Shown in pieces: positions 57,317 through 64,000 of a DNA stretch of 64,000 bases (position 1 is the stretch's first letter; every line of letters starts with the position of its first letter). The position numbers and the translations under genes are program-made. The notes under the pieces were generated by a model. The model saw only the letters and a list, made by a program, of their open reading frames with translations. It was not told where the DNA came from and ran no database searches. Source of the stretch: Flavobacterium sp. (lineage in GTDB: Bacteria > Bacteroidota > Bacteroidia > Flavobacteriales > Flavobacteriaceae); the NCBI GenBank assembly GCA_027484725.1, contig JAIXSK010000028.1:124001-188000 (forward strand), read 5' to 3'.

Positions 57317-57667
57317 TTATTCATTGTGCAAAAAGGCTTGTCTATTGAGCAGAGTTTCCTCTGACTCAACGTGGTTGTCATCCGGTATACAACAATCTAC
57401 CGGGCAAACTGCTGCACATTGTGGTTCTTCGTGAAAACCTTTACATTCAGTACATTTACCGGGTACAATATAATATATGTCGTCTGAAATAGGTCTTTGC
57501 GGTGCATCGGCATCAACTTCGGTTCCGTCAGGCAAGACTACTTTTCCGTGCAATTTGGTTCCGTCTTTGTAGCGCCAATCATCGGCTCCCTCATAAATAG
57601 CTGTATTCGGACATTCAGGTTCACAAGCACCGCAATTGATGCATTCGTCAGTGATAATTATAGCCAT
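57317..57667 (-). CDS. 4Fe-4S dicluster ferredoxin
   Basis: '[19 protein letters not shown]', '[22 protein letters not shown]'. Confidence 0.95.
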   Translation of the reverse strand: MAIIITDECINCGACEPECPNTAIYEGADDWRYKDGTKLHGKVVLPDGTEVDADAPQRPISDDIYYIVPGKCTECKGFHEEPQCAAVCPVDCCIPDDNHVESEETLLNRQAFLHNE

Positions 57668-57768
57668 GACTTTGTTTGTTTGAATTGGAGCTAGACATAA
57701 AGTCTACGCTTATTTTGCTTATTTTTGCGGCAAAATTACAATCAAAACAGTTCAAAAACAAGTAACGA

Positions 57769-58827
57769 ATGTCACAAAACAATAAAAAGAAATCTTTTAT
57801 TGAATTAGGAAAATTTCTCGCACAATTTTCACTCGATGCTTCAAAGCCCAATGAAGCTGTTGTGTTCAACGATTTGTTTTTTGACCGTTTTGAAAACCTT
57901 ATCAAAGAATCACAATCGCACAACGGTTGGTTTACGCCAGAGCAAGTTTATTTTGCCGTGCAATCGTGGGCTAAAGCGCTGACTGAAGAAAACCTAAATC
58001 AATGGCTGTCAGCTTATCCACAGATGGCCAAATCAGTAAAAACTGTAGGCTTGGTTTTGGCCGGAAACATTCCTCTGGTGGGCTTTCACGATTTTTTATC
58101 GGTGCTGGTTTCGGGGCATAAAGTATTGGTCAAAACCTCATCCAATGATCAGAAATTATTGCCGTTTTTGGCTGAGTATCTTGGTGCGGTTTCACCTGAG
58201 TTAAAAAATCAAATCACTTTTACATCGGGTCAACTAGAAAATTACGATGCCGTGATTGCCACCGGAAGCAACAATACCGCGCGCTATTTTGAATATTATT
58301 TTAAAGACAAACCAAGCATTATTCGCAAGTCGCGAAATTCAGTAGCGGTTTTAAACGGACAAGAAACTTCAGAACAATTGACGGCTTTAGGCGAAGATAT
58401 TTTTAGGTATTTTGGCCTTGGTTGCCGCAACGTATCAAAGTTGTTTGTACCAAAAGGTTATGACTTCAAAGCTTTTTTTGAAGCAATGTTTGCCTATCAA
58501 GATGTAATTCACTACGAAAAATACGCCCACAACTACGATTACAACAAAGCTGTTTTTTTGATGAGCAATTTTAAAATTCTCGACAACGGATTTTTGACCA
58601 TCAAAGAAGACAACAGTTATGCCTCGCCTATTTCAAGTGTGTTTTATGAATATTATGACTCGCTTGAAGAAGTCAAAACCAGACTTGAAACAGACCGCGA
58701 TTTGTTGCAATGCATCGTCTCTAATAACTTAATTGAGCACAGCATTCCGTTTGGAAAAACCCAAAAACCCGAGCTTTGGGATTATGCCGATCATGTAGAC
58801 ACTTTGGCTTTTCTTTTTGATTTGTAA
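57769..58827 (+). CDS. Acyl-CoA reductase (LuxC family)
   Basis: 'GLVLAGNIPLVGFHDFLSVLVSGHKVLVKTSSND', 'FGLGCRNVSKLFVP'. Confidence 0.88.
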   Translation: MSQNNKKKSFIELGKFLAQFSLDASKPNEAVVFNDLFFDRFENLIKESQSHNGWFTPEQVYFAVQSWAKALTEENLNQWLSAYPQMAKSVKTVGLVLAGNIPLVGFHDFLSVLVSGHKVLVKTSSNDQKLLPFLAEYLGAVSPELKNQITFTSGQLENYDAVIATGSNNTARYFEYYFKDKPSIIRKSRNSVAVLNGQETSEQLTALGEDIFRYFGLGCRNVSKLFVPKGYDFKAFFEAMFAYQDVIHYEKYAHNYDYNKAVFLMSNFKILDNGFLTIKEDNSYASPISSVFYEYYDSLEEVKTRLETDRDLLQCIVSNNLIEHSIPFGKTQKPELWDYADHVDTLAFLFDL

Positions 58828-59018
58828 AAAGAGATTTTAGAAGATTTAATTCATCAAAAACCTAAAATCACAGAAAATTATACAACAGAAATCGACGAAA
58901 TACATTTTTTCATTTGTTAACTACAACGTTTTCGTTAATAACATACACAAAACTGAATATAGAATAAATTGTTGCAATCGAATGCAATTCCGAGATTTGC
59001 GGCTTAAAATTTTATACT

Positions 59019-60104
59019 ATGCTCACCGAAGTCATCAAGAAACACAATTACAGCGCAGGCCCATGCATACTGCCACAGGAAGTTTTTGAAAAATCAGCAC
59101 AAGCTATTTTAGATTTTAACGGATCTGGCTTATCGATTTTAGAAATTTCGCACCGCAGCAAAGATTTTATCGCGGTCATGGAAGAAGCGCGCGCTTTGGT
59201 TTTGGAACTCCTCGGGCTCACCGGTAAAGGTTATCAAGCTTTGTTTTTGAGCAGCGGCGCCAGTATGGAATTTTTGATGGTTCCTTATAATTTGATGAAA
59301 GAAAACGGGAAAGCCGCTTATCTCGATACCGGAACTTGGGCCAACAACGCCATCAAAGAAGCTAAATTGTTTGGTCAGACTGAAGTGGTTGCTTCGTCAA
59401 AAGACGCCAATTACAGCTTTATTCCGAAAGATTATGCAATTCCGGCTGATGCAGATTATTTTCACTGCACCAGCAACAATACCATTTTTGGAACACAGAT
59501 GAAAAGTTTCCCGAAAACGAGCATTCCGTTGGTGTGTGATATGAGTTCGGATATTTTTTCACGCGTGTTGGATTTTTCAAAATTTGATTTGATCTACGCC
59601 GGAGCTCAGAAAAATATGGGCCCTGCCGGAACGACTTTGGTGGTGGTCAAAGAAGAAATTCTGGGCCATACCGGACGCACAATTCCGAGTATTTTAGATT
59701 ATCAGAAACACATCAAAGCCGATAGTATGTACAATACGCCGCCGGTTTTTCCGGTATATGCCTCATTGCTCACCTTGCAATGGATTAAAAACAATGGTGG
59801 TATTGCGGCCATGGAAAAAATCAACAACGCCAAAGCCGAATTGCTTTATAATGAAATTGATCGCAATCCATTATTCAGAGGAACCGCTCAAGTAGAAGAC
59901 CGCAGCGCCATGAACGCAACCTTCTTGCTCAAGGACGAATCTAAAGCCGCTGAATTTGATCAAATGTGGAAAGCAGCAGGAATTTCGGGGATTGCCGGCC
60001 ATCGTTCGGTGGGTGGTTATCGCGCCTCAATGTACAACGCGCTTCCGCTCGAGAGCGTTCAAGTGCTCGTAGATGTGATGCGCGCTTTTGAACAAAAAGC
60101 TTAA
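59019..60104 (+). CDS. serC: 3-phosphoserine/phosphohydroxythreonine transaminase
   Basis: 'KHNYSAGPCILPQEV', 'MSSDIFSRVLDFSKFDLIYAGAQKNMGPAGTTLVVV'. Confidence 0.97.
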   Translation: MLTEVIKKHNYSAGPCILPQEVFEKSAQAILDFNGSGLSILEISHRSKDFIAVMEEARALVLELLGLTGKGYQALFLSSGASMEFLMVPYNLMKENGKAAYLDTGTWANNAIKEAKLFGQTEVVASSKDANYSFIPKDYAIPADADYFHCTSNNTIFGTQMKSFPKTSIPLVCDMSSDIFSRVLDFSKFDLIYAGAQKNMGPAGTTLVVVKEEILGHTGRTIPSILDYQKHIKADSMYNTPPVFPVYASLLTLQWIKNNGGIAAMEKINNAKAELLYNEIDRNPLFRGTAQVEDRSAMNATFLLKDESKAAEFDQMWKAAGISGIAGHRSVGGYRASMYNALPLESVQVLVDVMRAFEQKA

Positions 60105-60120
60105 GCGAACACGAAAGTCC

Positions 60121-60196
60121 TAGCCCGGATTGCAGCGGCAGCCTTTTGCTTGCTTCTTGAGCAAGGAAAAGCTATAGCGAAAAGCCGGAATAGCTT
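60121..60196 (+). repeat. Structured intergenic element, copy B
   Basis: tAGC-CCGG...AGcCTTTTGCTTGC...GAGCAAGGAAAAGCT...CCGG-aat-AGCT. Confidence 0.75.
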
Positions 60197-60267
60197 CAAA
60201 AAATAAATAATTAACGAGTGAAAAGCTCCTAAACCCAGCCGCTCAGTAACTCAGCAACTCTAAATAA

Positions 60268-61230
60268 ATGAAAGTATTAGCCAACGACGGAATCTCAAAA
60301 AGCGGCATTACTGCTCTTGAAAAAGGCGGATTCAAAGTGATTACCACCAAAGTAGCCCAAGAACAAGTGGCTGCGTATATGAATGCAAATCAGATTGAAA
60401 TTTTGCTCGTGCGCAGTGCCACCAAAGTGCGCAAAGAACTCATTGACAGTTGTCCGAACCTGAAAATCATCGGTCGCGGTGGTGTGGGCATGGACAATAT
60501 TGATGTGGAATATGCACGCAGTAAAGGGATTCACGTGATCAACACGCCTGCTTCTTCCTCAGAAAGTGTGGCCGAATTGGTGTTTGCTCATTTGTTTACC
60601 GGTGTGCGCTTTTTGCAAGACGCCAACCGCAATATGCCGCTGGAAGGCGACAGCAACTTTGACGGATTGAAAAAAGCCTATGCCAACGGTATTGAATTGC
60701 GCGGGAAAACGCTTGGAATCATCGGCTTTGGACGCATTGGGCAAGCTACGGCCAAAATGGCTTTGGGCTTGGGAATGAAAGTGATTGCCGCTGATAAATT
60801 TGTAGACAACGCACAGATTAAAGTGGATTTTTACAACGGTCAGTTTATTAACGTAGATATAGTGACCGAGCCTTTAGAAGACGTAATCAAACACGCTGAC
60901 TTTATTACGCTGCACGTTCCGGCGCAAGAAGGTTATGTGATTGGTGCCGATGAAATTGCGACCATGAAAAAAAATGTAGGCATCATCAATTGTTCGCGTG
61001 GTGGCGTGATTGACGAAGTAGCACTCATAGCCGCGCTTGATGAAGGCAAAATCATGTTTGCCGGCTTGGATGTTTTTGAAAACGAACCGAATCCGGAGAT
61101 TCAGATTTTGATGCATCCGAAGATTTCGCTCACACCGCATATTGGTGCCGCTACACTTGAGGCGCAAGACCGCATTGGGACTGAATTGGCAGAGCAAATC
61201 ATCAGTTTGATGAAATCAGAAAAAGCTTAA
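60268..61230 (+). CDS. serA: D-2-hydroxyacid dehydrogenase / phosphoglycerate dehydrogenase
   Basis: 'LKIIGRGGVGMDNIDVEYARSKGIHVINTP', 'TLGIIGFGRIGQATAKMALGLGMKV', 'INCSRGGVIDE'. Confidence 0.94.
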   Translation: MKVLANDGISKSGITALEKGGFKVITTKVAQEQVAAYMNANQIEILLVRSATKVRKELIDSCPNLKIIGRGGVGMDNIDVEYARSKGIHVINTPASSSESVAELVFAHLFTGVRFLQDANRNMPLEGDSNFDGLKKAYANGIELRGKTLGIIGFGRIGQATAKMALGLGMKVIAADKFVDNAQIKVDFYNGQFINVDIVTEPLEDVIKHADFITLHVPAQEGYVIGADEIATMKKNVGIINCSRGGVIDEVALIAALDEGKIMFAGLDVFENEPNPEIQILMHPKISLTPHIGAATLEAQDRIGTELAEQIISLMKSEKA

Positions 61231-61251
61231 TTAATTTCAGATTCATAGTAT

Positions 61252-61280
61252 AAAAGCCGGGGTTACGCTCGGCTTTTTTT
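61252..61280 (+). terminator. Rho-independent terminator
   Basis: AAAAGCCG-gggttacgct-CGGCTTTT. Confidence 0.8.
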
Positions 61281-61314
61281 ATTACATTTGGTGGAACGCT
61301 AATCCTTTAAAATC

Positions 61315-61872
61315 ATGTTTGAACAACTCACACAACTCGTACAACAATTTGGTCAAGACGCCGTAGTCAACAATTCAGAGGTTCCGAATGAACACAACCA
61401 AGAGGTCATGAACACGGCCAGTGAATCAATCCTTTCGGGCTTAAAAAACATCGCAGCACAAGGCGGAACTGCTGATTTAGCAACACTCATGCAAGGCAAT
61501 AATGCCGGCGATGCATCAAACCCTGTGGTGCAACAACTGACCCAAAAACTCACAGGCGATTTGGGCGAAAAATTTGGTTTGAGCAGTGAGACAGCTTCAG
61601 GCGTGGCCGGAAATTTAATACCACAAGTATTGAGCAATTTGGTGGGTAATGCCAAAGATCCGAACCACAAAGGCTTTGAAATGTCAGACTTGGTGGGCGC
61701 TATTACCGGTGGTCAAGGCAGTTCAGGTTTGATGGATGCCATCAATCAATACGGCGGACAATTTGGGCTCGACCAAAACGCAGATGGCAAAGTTGACATG
61801 AGCGATGCCATGGCAGCTGTGAGCAAAAAAGGAGGCATTGGCGGTTTGCTCGGAAAACTATTTGGCAGATAA
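61315..61872 (+). CDS. Hypothetical protein (EF-hand-like DxNxDGKxD motif)
   Basis: 'DQNADGKVDMSDAM'; preceded by TACATTTG -7-like element. Confidence 0.75.
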   Translation: MFEQLTQLVQQFGQDAVVNNSEVPNEHNQEVMNTASESILSGLKNIAAQGGTADLATLMQGNNAGDASNPVVQQLTQKLTGDLGEKFGLSSETASGVAGNLIPQVLSNLVGNAKDPNHKGFEMSDLVGAITGGQGSSGLMDAINQYGGQFGLDQNADGKVDMSDAMAAVSKKGGIGGLLGKLFGR

Positions 61873-61956
61873 AAGTCGAAAGTTGTAGTTGTTAAATAGG
61901 TTTGAAAAGCAACTGAGTTGAGCGCATTTGACTAATTTTAGGCAAACTTTTGAATC

Positions 61957-62367
61957 GTGAAAATCGGATTAAAAATAGCATTGTCTTTGGCCTTTGTAGT
62001 GGTTTGTTCTGCTTGGAACAAAAGCCTTCCGAAGCCAAAATCAACCGTTGATTTTCAGAAAGTTTCTGATACGGTACGCATTGCCAATGATTCAATAGAG
62101 TATGAAATCATCATCATCGAACCCGGCTTTGACAGTTGGCTGGCCACGGCCAAACCCAGAAATTATTTTTCTCTGGTTTATCTTGAAAACAAAAACAGAC
62201 TATGGGTATCTGAATGGAATCGCCGTGTGTTAGACAGTCGTTACAATCAAAATTTATACGAAATGCGCATTGATTACGAGCCGCATATTCGCTACGGTTT
62301 TGAAGTTAATTATCTTTTATATCAATATTTTAGCTATTTTCAACAACGATACAAGCAACGATTATAA
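61957..62367 (+). CDS. DUF6146 family protein
   Basis: 'YEIIIIEPGFDSWLATAKPRNYFSLVYLENKNRLWVSEWNRR'. Confidence 0.85.
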   Translation: MKIGLKIALSLAFVVVCSAWNKSLPKPKSTVDFQKVSDTVRIANDSIEYEIIIIEPGFDSWLATAKPRNYFSLVYLENKNRLWVSEWNRRVLDSRYNQNLYEMRIDYEPHIRYGFEVNYLLYQYFSYFQQRYKQRL

Positions 62368-62397
62368 ATCAATTACCTTTGCCATCATTTTTGACTC

Positions 62398-62712
62398 ATG
62401 CCTACTTTTAAACAGCGCTGGAACATTCAATCAAATGCACAACTTACGGTGATTATCATTGTATTTGCGCTCACTGGTTCGGCTTCGGCTTGGTTGTCAA
62501 AACCGTTTTGTTTGTGGTTGGGCATCTCCAAAGATGCATTGGGTTTTTGGTTTACACCGGTTCGGTTGCTGTTGATTTTTCCGATTTATCAAGTGTTGTT
62601 GGTCTTGATTGGTTTTTTGTTTGGCCAATTCAAATTCTTCTGGAAGTTTGAAAAGAAAATGCTCCGCAGCATGCGTTTGGGTTTCTTGTTGCCCAAAGAA
62701 AATGAAGATTAA
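62398..62712 (+). CDS. DUF6787 family membrane protein
   Basis: 'FKQRWNIQSNAQLTVIIIVFALTGSASAWLSKP'. Confidence 0.8.
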   Translation: MPTFKQRWNIQSNAQLTVIIIVFALTGSASAWLSKPFCLWLGISKDALGFWFTPVRLLLIFPIYQVLLVLIGFLFGQFKFFWKFEKKMLRSMRLGFLLPKENED

Positions 62713-63251
62713 CTTTTGAGCCAGTCGGCAAAATATTTTCTGAGCTTACTCACTTTAGGACTAATCACAAAACTGCAATATCCTTGGTCTGGGTTTCGGT
62801 TGTAGTAATTGTGATGATAAACTTCGGCCTCATAAAAAATGGTAGCTTCTTCAAGTTGCGTCACCACCGGCGCATCAAAAATTTCAGCTGCTTTGAGCTG
62901 AGCTAAATATTCTTCAGCTGCTTGTTTTTGCTGGTCATCGAGATAAAAAATCGAACTTCTGTACTGTGTGCCGATATCGTTGCCTTGACGATTGAGCGTG
63001 GTGGGGTCGTGCGTAGCAAAGAAAATATTCAGCAGCATTTCAAATGAAATGACTTCCTGGTCAAAAACAATTTCAATGGCTTCTGCGTGGCCGGTATGTC
63101 CGGTGCAAATTTGCTCATAAGTTGGGTTCGGCCGACGACCACCAATATAACCAGGTGTGACTTTTTGCACACCGCGTACCTTTAAAAAAACGGCTTCGGT
63201 ACACCAAAAGCAACCGCCCGCTAAGATGGCTCGTGAAAGTGATGGATTCAT
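62709..63251 (-). CDS. msrA: Peptide-methionine (S)-S-oxide reductase
   Basis: 'AILAGGCFWCTEAVF', 'GYIGGRRPNPTYEQICTGHTGHAEAIEI'; internal ATG used as start. Confidence 0.95.
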   Translation of the reverse strand: MNPSLSRAILAGGCFWCTEAVFLKVRGVQKVTPGYIGGRRPNPTYEQICTGHTGHAEAIEIVFDQEVISFEMLLNIFFATHDPTTLNRQGNDIGTQYRSSIFYLDDQQKQAAEEYLAQLKAAEIFDAPVVTQLEEATIFYEAEVYHHNYYNRNPDQGYCSFVISPKVSKLRKYFADWLKS

Positions 63252-63330
63252 AGAATTGTTTTGCGCAAAGATAAAACAAACACGCGGCCGAAGATGAAAA
63301 ATTTGTTTCTTTGCAAGACATTCAAAGCTC

Positions 63331-63996
63331 ATGATTTTAGCGCAAAATATTTTTAAAAACTACGACGAACTTCAAGTGCTCAAAGGCGTTGATTTACATA
63401 TCGCCAAAGGCGAAATTGTCTCCATCGTCGGAGCTTCTGGCGCAGGCAAAACAACCCTGTTGCAAATTCTCGGAACCCTAGATAAACCAACTGTTCACGA
63501 AGGAACAAAACTTGAAATTGACGGTCAAGATATTTTGAAAATGAGCGATAAAACCTTGTCGCAGTTCAGAAACTTGCATTTGGGTTTTATCTTTCAGTTT
63601 CATCAACTTTTACCTGAATTTACAGCACTCGAAAATGTATGTATTCCGGCATTTATAGCGCAAAAAGACAAAAAAGAAACCGAGGCCGAAGCAATCAGAT
63701 TGCTAACTTATCTGGGGCTTTCAGAACGAGCAAACCACAAACCCTCAGCACTTTCGGGCGGAGAACAACAACGCGTGGCCGTAGCCAGAGCGCTGATCAA
63801 CAAACCGGCGGTGATTTTTGCCGACGAACCCTCGGGCAATCTTGACACCCAATCGGCTGAAAACCTGCATCAATTGTTTTTTAAATTGCGCGATGAACTA
63901 GGGCAAACCTTTGTGATTGTGACGCACAATGAAGAACTCGCACAAATGGCCGACCGCAAACTCGTGATGGTAGACGGCCAAATATCCGGCAGATAA
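63331..63996 (+). CDS. lolD: ABC transporter ATP-binding protein (LolD-like)
   Basis: Walker A '[11 protein letters not shown]', '[15 protein letters not shown]', '[12 protein letters not shown]'. Confidence 0.92.
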   Translation: MILAQNIFKNYDELQVLKGVDLHIAKGEIVSIVGASGAGKTTLLQILGTLDKPTVHEGTKLEIDGQDILKMSDKTLSQFRNLHLGFIFQFHQLLPEFTALENVCIPAFIAQKDKKETEAEAIRLLTYLGLSERANHKPSALSGGEQQRVAVARALINKPAVIFADEPSGNLDTQSAENLHQLFFKLRDELGQTFVIVTHNEELAQMADRKLVMVDGQISGR

Positions 63997-64000
63997 AATG

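Noticed and set aside
57317-58827. LuxC/ferredoxin pair as a bioluminescence-like system
   Set aside because: No luxD/luxE/luxAB; the arrangement looks like ordinary core-genome synteny.
58915-58943. Dyad TGTTA...AACGTTTTCGTT...TAACA upstream of serC
   Set aside because: Inner and outer arms do not share a centre of symmetry; too weak to claim as an operator.

Overview
64 kb of a Flavobacteriaceae-like (Bacteroidota) chromosome. Support: T9SS C-terminal sorting domains, TAnnTTTG-type -7 motifs, and lineage-typical DUF6048/DUF6095/DUF6146/DUF6452/DUF6787 proteins. Most of the window is ordinary core genome: parC/parE, lpdA, tilS, serC/serA, murQ, ychF, rlmD, a comM-like gene, msrA, lolD, an EmrAB-TolC-like efflux operon, and an ECF-sigma/FecR/TonB-receptor operon. 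I saw no rRNA, tRNA, CRISPR array or classical IS. The unusual content is intergenic. (1) A 23S-rRNA-IVP/four-helix-bundle ORF at ~39.3-39.7 kb is bounded by inverted arrays of the heptamer ATTCGTA and followed by tandem partial copies of its own 3' end; it looks like a small, poorly characterised mobile element. (2) Several otherwise unrelated intergenic arrays share an exact 7-bp period (4.7, 39.2, 39.7, 42.9 and 43.15 kb). (3) A dispersed family of structured intergenic elements (14.5, 45.7, 51.9, 60.1 kb on +; 42.7 kb and probably 4.7 kb on -) has an apparently covarying stem and a conserved bulged C; it could be a known Bacteroidota RNA motif or a MITE-like element. (4) Operator-like palindromes lie in front of the marR, tetR, ECF-sigma and one orphan gene. 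Gene calls come from reading the supplied translations; no database search was run.
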